64,000 nucleotides of DNA. Origin: Nemertoderma westbladi. Lineage: Eukaryota; Xenacoelomorpha; Nemertodermatida; Nemertodermatidae. Each line of letters begins with the position of its first letter. Position 1 is the stretch's first letter. The stretch spans positions 31,044 to 95,043 of the forward strand of contig JAUCBJ010004184.1 in NCBI GenBank assembly GCA_032718475.1. Direction: 5' to 3'. Shown piece by piece: positions 53,628 to 63,240 of the stretch. A program made the translations under genes and the position numbers. The notes under the pieces were generated by a model, which was not told where the DNA came from, did not search any database, and saw nothing but the letters and a program-made list of their open reading frames with translations.

Positions 53628-54028
53628 TTAATGGGAATTGGGAAGGACACCTACTCTATTCTTTCTGGGGCGCAGTTTACATAAACCCATTACACTTTTC
53701 CTTATATTCTTATTGAATATCATATAAACAGGGGCATCTATTCCGTAGTTGAACAACCATATCGTACTCTGTAAGCTGATCATAATTCGTCGCGCTCTGA
53801 TGTTGTCTTTCTGTGTTGGTAGACCCACGTACATCATTAGGAAATAGAAAGTCGACGCCCCCGCAATCACCAAGGCGATAATCCCAAACTGCAAGGCTAT
53901 TCGCGTCTCTTCGTTTCGCGTTTTTCTGCCGCTGTCATTGGCGCTTCGATTGCTTTGTGTCGCCGCTTTTTTGCGCTTAACAAACAGCGCAATGACAGTA
54001 TAGTTTATTAGGATAAAAACGACGACAA
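53628..54028 (-). CDS. 7TM chemoreceptor-like GPCR, exon 2 (TM5-TM7 and C-terminus)
   Basis: This is the second exon of the minus-strand receptor, residues 192-324, ending in TAA at 53,630-53,628. It follows a 235-bp intron with acceptor TTTTTTCAACAG, and its first TT completes a valine codon begun by the G ending exon 1. The junction rebuilds TM5 as a smooth hydrophobic helix (LAVVVVVFILINYTVIALFV, residues 189-208). A basic third intracellular loop follows (KRKK to EETR, 209-234), then TM6 (about 236-260) and TM7 (about 273-296). TM7 ends with DAPVYMIFNKNIRKS, in the place of the usual NPxxY. Nematode Srx and Srt receptors have comparable endings (Asp or Asn, Tyr, FN.xIR). The C-tail is short and basic. 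A sensory or peptide receptor role at the plasma membrane is inferred; the ligand is unknown. Confidence 0.82.
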
Positions 54029-54263
54029 CTGTTGAAAAAATAAACAAAACCATTATGTTTTAATAGCAAATAATGTTGCTCTTTATTTAATTATAAGAAT
54101 AACTTGCGATTTATTTAATATAATAACAAACTTATATTGAACCCGAGTTCCTTAAAAGGGAATTTGTATTTAATTATATGGTTTCTTAGTGACTGGAGAA
54201 GAGATGAATATTAATTAACCAAGGACAATGTTTTGATATGAATATATACAGTTTTTAACTTAC

Positions 54264-54837
54264 CCACTGCTAATCCCATCTGACACAAGTTCTGTATGTG
54301 GCTGTGAGGAAAGCGGTCTAGATCCACATCCCAGCCCCACAACTGTGGCGACCAATGAAAATCAACCACGCCAGCCAAGTTGGGAACAATGAGCAGGGAG
54401 CTGGCTACCGGCCCCAAAGGCATTACTACGTAGGCTAGATTGCGCATGAAACGGGCGTCGTAGCGGTCGTAGTATATGATGCTGTAAAAGCGATTAATAC
54501 CGATGATGAAGTGGCTATGGAACGTCATGTAAAAGACAAATAGTTTGAGGGAGGATACGTATCGTAGAGTATCAACGTCCATGAATGTGTAACCGTAGGC
54601 CGTGTAGGATACGGAGAGTGGCAGTCCTAGGAGCAGATAGGCGAACATATTCCAGGCCTCGCAGCAGCTCAGTTGGAACATCATCGCGTAACAGACCGTA
54701 TGGAACTTCTTGTCCATGATAATTACCGCATTGATGAGCACATAGAAGGTGATGGAGGGGATTATTATAAGTAGCCACAGTATTGTTATTGTTACAGTGA
54801 AAGCGAGATCTTCAGTGCTAACCTTATAATTATCCAT
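54264..54837 (-). CDS. 7TM chemoreceptor-like GPCR, exon 1 (start and TM1-TM4)
   Basis: This exon encodes residues 1-191 of a predicted 324-residue receptor. The ATG at 54,837 is chosen because an in-frame TGA lies two codons upstream and TM1 begins after only ten residues, a normal length for nematode-type chemoreceptors. Segments: TM1 about 11-40, TM2 47-73, TM3 93-118, TM4 133-158. TM3 ends in GINRFYSIIYYDRY; the usual DRY is replaced by NRF, as in Srx-like receptors. The usual cysteine at the top of TM3 is absent. The second extracellular loop is tryptophan-rich (HWSPQLWGWD, 161-170). The exon ends GTGG|GTAAGT in phase 1, matching exon 2. The gene lies antisense inside the Ig gene's intron between exon A and exon B. 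No TM segment is broken, so it looks intact. Srx against Srt or another 7TM family cannot be settled by eye. Confidence 0.82.
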
Positions 54838-55125
54838 TATTCATTCACTATTCATCAATATATTATTATTATATACCTTCTGTAATATTAATACTATAAA
54901 CACTATTAGCTTTATTTTATAGATAATCTTAATCTCTGTATTAAATAGCTGTAAATGACCTCGTACATTTTATTTACTTCTGCATAACTAACTATAGAGG
55001 TAACAATGACTGTAACCATGACATTAGCTCTAGTGAGAGTATAGAAACTGTCTCTTAGGTGGGTATCGAGTCGTAAGGTAAGATTGACCCCCAAATGATG
55101 AAATTATTTTTGTCATATTGATATA

Positions 55126-55204
55126 TCTCTTGTAGCTGACTTGCGTAATGCACCGGACTTAAGATGTGAAAGTACCGGGTTCGATCCCAGGATCAGGTCT
55201 TTTT
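55126..55204 (+). ncRNA. tRNA-like element (decayed tRNA or tRNA-derived SINE head)
   Basis: An A-box-like TAGCTGACTTGCG (55,133-55,145) and a near-perfect B box GGTTCGATCCC (55,178-55,188) sit at tRNA spacing. Between them is CTTAAGA, identical to the anticodon loop of a leucine tRNA with anticodon TAA. A TTTTT run (55,200-55,204) could end RNA polymerase III transcription. The T arm pairs with one mismatch, but the anticodon stem and the acceptor stem do not pair well. A working tRNA is therefore unlikely, and a pseudogene or the head of a SINE fits better. No poly(A) tail or target duplication was identified. Confidence 0.45.
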
Positions 55205-56554
55205 GTGTCCTTTTCTAGTTAAGGTAGTTTCATTTACAGCCAGCCTACTGGCTTTTCCAGTAAATAAATACATAATATTGTTTCTATTGTTTAATACAGT
55301 TGTCTGCCCTTTAGTGGTGGGGTGGGCCAGTGTCGTTTAGACATTGGGCCATGGTATTGCCTTTTGATGAGCAAATTGAGAATTGAAAATAAAATGGATC
55401 GAGTCGATATTACAAATAATAGCACAAGGTATCCTGTGGAGGGAGGACTGTGTCGTTGGACGTTCTACTATTATTTATTCTCAGCAGGCCAGTCGTTCCT
55501 AATTCAATTAAATTTTTTACAAAGACAATAAACCGTAGAACTCCAGTCGATCTGTAGTTAATTATTTTTAATACAATGAAACGTATAACTCGTCGCCCCT
55601 CACCTCAAGCAGCTGCCATTAAGATTCATTATAATAATAGATGTATAAAAATAATGTATTCTGTTGTTATCGCTCCGTGGTTATCCTACCATTTACTTAT
55701 TCTTTCGTATCTCGTCTGACATATTTATTGTATTTATGTTGTTATTATTGTTATTATTGGCACTCTGTAATGAGTTGCAGTTTTGAGATTACCGTATGGT
55801 GGGGATATGGGCTTATAATATGAGTTCACAAACAAATGAGGCATTTTGGGAGTTTTCGGTTTCAATTGCATGTTTAGTAACACTCACTCATTAATCCAAT
55901 TGTAGTTTTACTATTTTTATTATAATAAAAATGTTTGCTAAAATATCCAAATTTTGGAATAAAATATGGTAGACTCCTAGGTGTAACCTAAGTAACCTAG
56001 GTGTAACCTCTGGTATGATAGTTCACGTACTCGTAAGTAAATAGTAGACTAAAAGTACTTATAACTTTCTATTGACTAACATTCGTCTACAATAAATACA
56101 TCTTTATAGGATAAATAAATAAATAGTGATATTGAAGTTATCAAACCTCATGCTTTTACGAATGCTCGAACTAAATATCTTTTGGAAAATCCATGCGTTT
56201 ATAGTTGAAGGATATATTATAGTATGCCATCGTTCTATGAAGCTGCACTGGTTCTGTTATGCTCAATTTCTACTGGTCACGTCATCGAGCTATCTTTCTC
56301 TCTATTGGCTGTTTACTTCCCCTTTTAGTTGAATATCTTAGGACAAAAATAATCGGTTATTGTGGACTGTTTTTGCATCTTCATTATATCTTCATTACGC
56401 CTACATATCTAATACTAAGAGGAGCGTAAGTAAGACAAGAGAGGAGTAGCTGGGATTGCGATAAGCTGATGTCCGGATATAAAACTTTAAACCAACATTG
56501 ATTAAAACAGCAAGAAGATGATCAGTAAGCAGTACCGGTAAACCGCTGCATCTC

Positions 56555-56600
56555 CAGCACAGCTTTAAAGCCAGGCGACCGGTAACCGGTAGCTGTGCTG
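56555..56600. repeat. Perfect 10-bp inverted repeat (hairpin candidate)
   Basis: CAGCACAGCT at 56,555-56,564 is the exact reverse complement of AGCTGTGCTG at 56,591-56,600, with a 26-base spacer containing two ACCGGT palindromes. On either strand this could form a 10-bp stem with a 26-base loop. No transposase or matching long terminal repeat was seen nearby, and the stem is too short for a standard microRNA precursor. Confidence 0.6.
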
Positions 56601-57300
56601 TAGTCTGCTTTCAGATAGTTTCTTATACGGAATTTAAGTTGTCTTTGGCCGTCATGTTCCCCAGAATAGAGCACAGCCAGACAAGTTTGCTTTGAACGTC
56701 TATGGCCGATCGAACTGGTGAGCTCTAGGCTGTAAGTCTGACCCTACGCACTAAAAAAATTAATGCCATAAAAAAAACAAAAAAAAACATCATGCCATCC
56801 ATAATCAATGAGATCCAAATGCTATCCATCAATCTAATATGGTAAATGAGACACTTCAGTGTAATTTTCTCAATTTATTATCAGGTGTTTTTCTATAAAC
56901 ATACAAACTGCGAAGGTTATTGTAATTAAGTAAGCATTACGGTACACACAGCAGAAGAAAAATAAAACCTTTAATCGCCGAAATAGAATTTTGACCTGAG
57001 AGCGATAGATATCCTGATATAAGCCTGCTCAACATGCCGATTTCATTCGCATTAGCTCTGGTTGTGCTTCATCTGCATTCTCGTACACTCTTTACGCTGC
57101 TGCACTAAAATACACTTACTGACTGGAGGGCATCCTTCCCAACGACTTTCAAAGATAAACTAAAATACTGCAACGGGTTGAAGTAATGCTGGCCAATCAT
57201 ATTTAATTATATCTCTTAGTGGGTTGGTTGGGAGAATGGAAATCCCAAGGATAAAACAAACGATAAACCGTGAATAATTAATTACTTATTTTATTTTTAG

Positions 57301-57463
57301 AAATTAATGGCGGTCTCGTAACTAATCTACCGAATGTCAGAACATCGTACGCCGATGGACGTAAGAAACACTCCTACAGTCAACTAATTGAAAGGCAGAC
57401 TGATCCGGATCAGCCTAGATTTCTTAGACCTTTAGTTCCTGTTGTGGAAGATAATGTGGCGAG
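57301..57463 (+). CDS. Ig I-set gene, exon B: interdomain linker and start of the next Ig domain
   Basis: The exon lies between acceptor TTATTTTTAG (AG at 57,299-57,300) and donor GCGAG|GTAAGA. It enters in phase 1, completing a glutamate codon with the G from exon A, and leaves in phase 2. It encodes 53 whole codons: a polar linker (residues 2-38) with basic and tyrosine-containing stretches such as GRKKHSYSQL, then PRFLRPLVPVVEDNVA, the typical A/A' strand run-in of an I-set domain. The split codon AG|G gives arginine, and the domain continues in exon C with FECQIAGNPKP. Exons A and B join with no stop, which supports donor 1 of exon A as the standard choice; any of its in-phase repeats would join equally well. 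Confidence 0.8.
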
Positions 57464-57800
57464 GTAAGATTATATTGTGTCGTTGGTATGTAAGGGAAGG
57501 GGTATTAGTATGGGTGTGTCCCCCGCTGGGACTTTTCTCGCTATACATATATGAAAATCTCGGGAAAATGCACATAATAGCTATAAATAGTTATAGATTT
57601 TATAGAACTGTAAGGGCCCCATGATAATTTATCTTCATGTAATACAAAGTTTTATTGATAATATAAACGCTAGCGATATCTTATATAAAATTATATATAT
57701 AGCATGTGAGTGCATCGTATTACGAAGGCTTTGATGATATTGAAAATGATGACCTAAATTTATAGTTCAGAGTGGGAGAATCTTTTAGGCTCATTAAGCC
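57464..57800 (+). other. Start of the intron between exons B and C
   Basis: AT-rich intron sequence following donor GTAAGATT at 57,464. I see no gene or structured element. It ends where the 63-bp minisatellite begins. Confidence 0.6.
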
Positions 57801-60800
57801 AAGGAATGCCAGTTCACCACCCTGGGTGATCTACCACAGTAAACCCTTCCATTCTGGTTCCTAAAGGAATCCCTGTTCACCATCATGGGTGATCTTCCAC
57901 AGTAAACCCTTCCACTTTGTTTCATAAAGGAATGCATGTTCACCATCATGGGTGATCTTCCACAGTAAACCCTTCCACTTTGTTTCATAAAGGAATGCCT
58001 GTTCACCACCATGGGTGATCTTCCACAATAAACCCGTCCATTCTGTTTCCTAAAGGAATGCCTGCTCACCACCATGGGTGACCTTCCACAGTAAACCCGT
58101 CCGCTCTGTTTCCGAAAGGAATGCCTGTTCACCATCATGGGTGATCTTCCACAGTAAACCCTTCCCTCTGTTTCATAAAGGAATGCCTGTTCACCACAAT
58201 GGGTGATCTTCCACTTTAAACTCTTCCACTCGGTTTCGTAAAGGAATGCCAGTTCGCCACCATGGGTGATCTTCCACAGTAAACCCTTCCATTCTGGTTC
58301 CTAAAGGAATCCCTGTTCACCATCATGGGTGATCTTCCACAGTAAACCCTTCCACTTTGTTTCATAAAGGAATGCCTGTTCACCACAATGGGTGATCTTC
58401 CACAGTAAACCCTTCCATTCTGGTTCCTAAAGGAATCCCTGTTCACCATCATGGGTGATCTTCCACAGTAAACCCTTCCACTTTGTTTCATAAAGGAATG
58501 CCTGTTCACCATCATGGGTGATCTTCCACAGTAAACCCTTCCCTCTGTTTCATAAAGGAATGCCTGTTCACCACAATGGGTGATCTTCCACAGTAAACCC
58601 TTCCATTCTGGTTCCTAAAGGAATCCCTGTTCACCATCATGGGTGATCTTCCACAGTAAACCCTTCCACTTTGTTTCATAAAGGAATGCCTGTTCACCAT
58701 CATGGGTGATCTTCCACAGTAAACCCTTCCCTCTGTTTCATAAAGGAATGCCTGTTCACCACCATGGGTGATCTTCCACAGTAAACCCTTCCACTCTGTT
58801 TCATAAAGGAATGCCTGTTCACCACAATGGGTGATCTTCCACAGTAAACCCTTCCATTCTGGTTCCTAAAGGAATCCCTGTTCACCATCATGGGTGATCT
58901 TCCACAGTAAACCCTTCCACTTTGTTTCATAAAGGAATGCCTGTTCACCATCATGGGTGATCTTCCACAGTAAACCCTTCCCTCTGTTTCATAAAGGAAT
59001 GCCTGTTCACCACAATGGGTGATCTTCCACTTTAAACTCTTCCACTCGGTTTCGTAAAGGAATGCCAGTTCGCCACCATGGGTGATCTTCCACAGTAAAC
59101 CCTTCCATTCTGGTTCCTAAAGGAATCCCTGTTCACCATCATGGGTGATCTTCCACAGTAAACCCTTCCACTTTGTTTCATAAAGGAATGCCTGTTCACC
59201 ATCATGGGTGATCTTCCACAGTAAACCCTTCCCTCTGTTTCATAAAGGAATGCCTGTTTACCACAATGGGTGATCTTCCACAGTAAACCCTTCCATTCTG
59301 GTTCCTAAAGGAATCCCTGTTCACCATCATGGGTGATCTTCCACAGTAAACCCTTCCACTTTGTTTCATAAAGGAATGCCTGTTCACCATCATGGGTGAT
59401 CTTCCACAGTAAACCCTTCCCTCTGTTTCATAAAGGAATGCCTGTTCACCACCATGGGTGATCTTCCACTTTAAACTCTTCCACTCGGTTTCGTAAAGGA
59501 ATGCCAGTTCGCCACCATGGGTGATCTTCCACAGTAAACCCTTCCATTCTGGTTCCTAAAGGAATCCCTGTTCACCATCATGGGTGATCTTCCACAGTAA
59601 ACTCTTCCACTTTGTTTCATAAAGGAATGCCTGTTCACCATCATGGGTGATCTTCCACAGTAAACCCTTCCCTCTGTTTCATAAAGGAATGCCTGTTCAC
59701 CACAATGGGTGATCTTCCACTTTAAACTCTTCCACTCGGTTTCGTAAAGGAATGCCAGTTCGCCACCATGGGTGATCTTCCACAGTAAACCCTTCCCTCT
59801 GTTTCATAAAGGAATGCCTGTTCACCACAATGGGTGATCTTCCACTTTAAACTCTTCCACTCGGTTTCGTAAAGGAATGCCAGTTCGCCACCATGGGTGA
59901 TCTTCCACAGTAAACCCTTCCATTCTGGTTCCTAAAGGAATCCCTGTTCACCATCATGGGTGATCTTCCACAGTAAACTCTTCCACTTTGTTTCATAAAG
60001 GAATGCCTGTTCACCATCATGGGTGATCTTCCACAGTAAACCCTTCCCTCTGTTTCATAAAGGAATGCCTGTTCACCACAATGGGTGATCTTCCACTTTA
60101 AACTCTTCCACTCGGTTTCGTAAAGGAATGCCAGTTCGCCACCATGGGTGATCTTCCACAGTAAACCCTTCCCTCTGTTTCATAAAGGAATGCCTGTTCA
60201 CCACAATGGGTGATCTTCCACTTTAAACTCTTCCACTCGGTTTCCTAAAGGAATGCCTGTTCACCATCATGGGTGATCTTCCACAGTAAACCCTTCCAGT
60301 CTGTTTCCTGAATGCCTGTTCACCATCATGGGTGGTCTTCCTTAGTAAACCCTTCCATTCTGTTTCCTAAAGGAATGCCAGTTCACAACCATGGGTGATC
60401 TTCCACAGTAAACCCTTCCATTCTGGTTCCTAAAGGAATGCCTGTTCACCATCATGGGGGATCTTCCACAGTAAACCCTCCCAGTCTGTTTCCTGAATGC
60501 CTGTTCACCATCATGGGTGGCCTTCCTTAGTAAACCCTTCCATTCTGTTTCCTAAAGGAATACCAGTTCACCACTAGGGGTGATCTTCCACAGTAAACCC
60601 TTCCATTCTGGTTCCTAAAGGAATGCCTGTTCAGAATCATGGATGATCTTCCACAGTAAACCCTTCCAGTCTGTTTCCTGAATGCCAGTTCACCACCATG
60701 GGTGATCGTCCACAGTAAACCCTTCCACTCTGTTTCCTAAAGGAATGCATGTTTACCACCATGGGTGATCTACCACAGTAAACCCTTCCATTCTGTTTCC

Positions 60801-61033
60801 TAAAGGAATGCCTGTACACCATCATGGGTGATCTTCCACAGTAAACCCTTCCATTCTGGTTCCTAAAGGAATGCCTGTTCACCATCATGGGTGATCTTCC
60901 ACAGTAAACCCTTCCATTCTGGTTCCTAAAGGAATGTCTGTTCACCATCATGGGTGATCTTCCACAGTAAACCCTTACAGTCTGTTTCTTAAAGGAATGG
61001 CTATTCACCACCATGGGTGATCTTCCACAGTAA
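57801..61033. repeat. ~63-bp intronic minisatellite, about 52 units
   Basis: Tandem units mostly 63 or 62 bp long (a few ~58) fill most of the intron between exons B and C. Each is recognisable by TTCACCATCATGGGTGATC and CACAGTAAACCC. Units with 62 bp lack one base in CCTTCC(A)CTCTG, and the ~58-bp units lack AAAGG. On the minus strand a 63-bp unit reads as 21 codons (GRVYCGRSP, MVNRHSF), but the 62- and 58-bp units shift the frame repeatedly, so no protein is plausible. Each unit has a short self-complementary core TCACC-N6-GGTGA. A variant pair of units (CTTTAAACTCTTCC with GTTCGCCACC) recurs in several blocks from ~58,210 to ~60,240, showing block-wise expansion. Copies at the right end (60,270-61,033) are more diverged than those in the middle. 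Confidence 0.95.
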
Positions 61034-61283
61034 ATGTATCGCATTACAACGATTCCCTACCCTCTTGTAGATAAACACCTTTATGAATTGGCGGAGATAT
61101 GGATTTTACGATATGAGATATAAGTATCACATTTTCCATTCGCGGAAAGCTATTTATTTTCACATTGACTTGGTATTGAGCTGGACTATTGAAATATATT
61201 TGTGTGGGGAATCATACATTAATATTGTATTCCATTGTTTTAAATTAATATACCAATATATTATGATACTGGATTTGTTTAAG

Positions 61284-61506
61284 GTTTGAATGCCAAATCG
61301 CTGGGAATCCAAAGCCCTCAGTTACCTGGTACTACGAGCAGCAGGTAATCAGTCCAGGTGGCCAGTTCTCGATATCGGAGCGCGAAGATGGAACGCATCA
61401 GTTACGTGTGGAGAACGTTCAGAGTCTCGGTTCCGCGCAGTTTAAGTGCAAAGCGACAAGTTCCAAAGGCGTTGCCACCAGTACAGTGGACCTAGTCCAA
61501 CAGAAG
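61284..61506 (+). CDS. Ig I-set gene, exon C: Ig domain body
   Basis: Entry is after TTGTTTAAG (AG at 61,282-61,283) in phase 2; the exon encodes 74 codons and ends in phase 0. With exon B it forms a complete I-set domain: strand B FECQIAG (Cys3), strand C SVTWYYEQQ (Trp15), strand E HQLRVENV (38-45), strand F AQFKCKA (Cys55) and strand G VATSTVDLV. The usual aspartate-x-glycine-x-tyrosine corner is altered to GSAQFKC. The donor is AAG|GTTACT, which matches the consensus poorly at positions +3 and +5. It is supported by the frame, since TAG follows six bases later and exon D enters in phase 0. Confidence 0.83.
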
Positions 61507-61788
61507 GTTACTTAGTTATATCTCTAACTACAATATCAAATCGTATTTTTTTCCAGGGGTACCCGGTCGAGTCGGTATCTTTAATATGATAAATAATAAA
61601 ATTATAAAATCTTTAAATTAAAACAGTTGGTAACCGGATGCACCAATATAAATAAAAAGTGATGGTGTATGATCACCATGTTACACAAGTAGGAGTGCAA
61701 ACTTTATATTTCTATATATAATCCATATTATCTTTTAATTAAATTGCACTTCTATTAATGTGACAATTAGCCATGTTTCTTTATTTAG
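61507..61788 (+). other. Short intron between exons C and D
   Basis: A 282-bp AT-rich intron from the weak donor GTTACT to the acceptor TTCTTTATTTAG. No other feature seen. Confidence 0.65.
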
Positions 61789-62018
61789 GTTGACAGTGAT
61801 GGTAGTCCACCCACCTTTACCCAACTGATTGTCCCGGCGGTAGAAGGTAACAGGGCTACGTTTCAGTGCGAAGTCACAGGCGACCCTCACCCTTCGGTGA
61901 CGTGGTACGAGGACGGTATACCCTTACAGAACGGGGGTAACTTTACCGTTACCCATAGCAACCGGGGAGTCTGCCAATTGGTCATAGAGAACATTAGTAG
62001 AGAAAACGCGGAATACAA
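61789..62018 (+). CDS. Ig I-set gene, exon D: next Ig domain, cut just before strand F cysteine
   Basis: The exon enters in phase 0 and leaves in phase 2 at TACAA|GTGAGT, encoding 76 codons plus two bases. After a short linker (VDSDGSPPTF) comes an I-set domain: QLIVPAVEGNRATFQCEV with Cys27, DPHPSVTWYEDG with Trp39, then CQLVIENISRENAEY ending strand F. The next residue (AA plus one base) is probably lysine, and the domain's second cysteine should open the next exon, which lies beyond the window or past the 50-bp array. Exons C and D show that the gene strings Ig domains closely together, as titin-class proteins do. Confidence 0.85.
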
Positions 62019-63240
62019 GTGAGTTTCGGGTTATCATTAAAATTTATACGACTCATATTCGCAATGTTGTTGTTGTATCCAAATTTATTATTTCTCACTC
62101 CAAAGTTAATTATAGTGATGTCGTTTTTTTAAAGAATGCAAGTTTTCCGAAATCCCCCCTTAGGAGTCGGGGTTATGTACATCTTTCCCACGATAAAACA
62201 GCTCTCTCTCTCTTATCTTTGGGTTTATTACCTGGGCATAAAAAGTATATAAAATGCTCGGTTTATACGACCCCCACGACTTTATTCCATTAAAGATAGA
62301 AGCGAGAAAATGTCTTCAGATAATGAAGCAGGAAGCATAAAAAAAAACGGCGTGTAAATTAATTATAGAGTGGCATAGACCGACAGTAAGACTTCGTAAA
62401 TATAAGCAGCCGTATAGTGTTAGTTCTACCTTTGATGAAACGGAAATCACAAGCAAGTACCACATGCTGATCACACTGCACAGTACTTATGGGTATTGTG
62501 TTGGTATAATTGAATATGCGCAACGCATCGTCCCTGGTGCATTGTAGGGAATTCCCCCCCTCCTGTCCGGGTAGTGAGTTTCTATGGTTTTACCCCTACG
62601 GGGTCGTTCCTAGATTTTCTTTGTTTCTTCTTTTTTAGTTTCGTTTCTAAAATAATTAAATCTAACGAAAGTTTCTTGTTTCAACAGAAATGTAAGAAAA
62701 CGAATTATTGTCGTTGACCGTAATTCATTGAATTAATTTACATGGAACCTCCTTCCAGTGTGAAACTAATTTATTAAGTTTTAAATTGAACTTTATTCCA
62801 CTGCTTGAGACAAAATTCAATCAATATTCACAATAACTGTTTCTTCATGAGGTAATAATCTAATTTCCCCAGAACGAAGCTTCAACGCATTTTACTAGAT
62901 TATATATTATTCTTCCCAATTAGTTTCTGTAAGGTTTTCTATCCAGGGACTTCGTTTATAGATTTTATCATATAATGACTGGTACATTCCGATGACGCTC
63001 AACGTCTAGACCAATTTACGATGTCATATTTGTATTATTTGCCTTTCTTGGTAGTTTTGTTTCTCTTGTCTTATTTCTCATTATATTAGCAAAGCATACG
63101 TATTAAGTGCGGTGTCGTAATAATGAGATTTAATCCCATTAAACACCTTAATGTCGTCATTATTTTCTTGTTGTTGCCAATAACGTGGGAATATAGCGTT
63201 GTAACTTTCCATAAATATTGATAATAAAATTGTTATTTTT
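62019..63240. other. Intron after exon D
   Basis: AT-rich DNA starting with donor GTGAGT. It contains a short CT repeat (~62,202-62,213) and the TATA-like/short-frame candidate listed separately. I looked for an exon opening with a cysteine codon in phase 2 to complete the Ig domain of exon D and did not find one. Confidence 0.55.
62245..62547 (+). pseudogene. TATA-like box with a broken short reading frame; origin uncertain
   Basis: GTATATAAAA at 62,245-62,254 lies 65 bp upstream of an ATG (62,310) in the context GCGAGAAAATG. That frame runs 15 codons (MSSDNEAGSIKKNGV) to a stop. A second, overlapping frame is open from 62,341 to TAG at 62,545-62,547. The two differ by one base inside a run of nine A (62,339-62,347), so one fewer A would make a single frame of roughly 78 residues. 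The second frame contains HRPTVRLRKYKQ and, later, YGYCVGIIEY. These faintly recall histone H3 segments (RPGTVALREI..Y and AYLVGLFED), but the match is weak, with the part between largely lost, and may be chance. It lies in the sense orientation within an intron of the Ig gene. Confidence 0.25.

Larger units (their letters stand above)
54838..57300. other. Intron / upstream region of the receptor gene; no further gene recognised
   Basis: Apart from a tRNA-like element and an inverted repeat (listed separately), I find no gene. Small details are a perfect 6-bp stem AGCCAG/CTGGCT with a 4-base loop at 55,238-55,253; a TTA/TTG microsatellite at ~55,737-55,760; a direct repeat CCTAGGTGTAACCT at 55,976 and 55,996; and an A-rich tract at ~56,768-56,790. 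Open frames of about 60-70 codons at 54,912-55,094 (minus), 55,322-55,531, 55,641-55,823 and 56,126-56,332 show no domain or convincing splice context. The receptor's promoter should lie just beyond 54,840, but I see no clear core element. Confidence 0.5.

Noticed and set aside
55292-55531. Open frame with several cysteines, considered as a Kunitz-like exon
   Set aside because: The spacing between cysteines does not fit the Kunitz pattern, and the exit phases do not match exon B.
54912-57624. Short open frames at 54,912-55,094 (minus), 55,641-55,823, 56,126-56,332 and 57,442-57,624
   Set aside because: About 60-70 codons each, with no domain, no consistent splice sites, and within expectation for AT-rich non-coding DNA. 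The last one merely overlaps the end of exon B in another frame.
57794-61044. Minus-strand 21-residue repeat protein in the 63-bp minisatellite
   Set aside because: Units of 62 and 58 bp break the frame every few copies, and there is no long continuous frame or start context.
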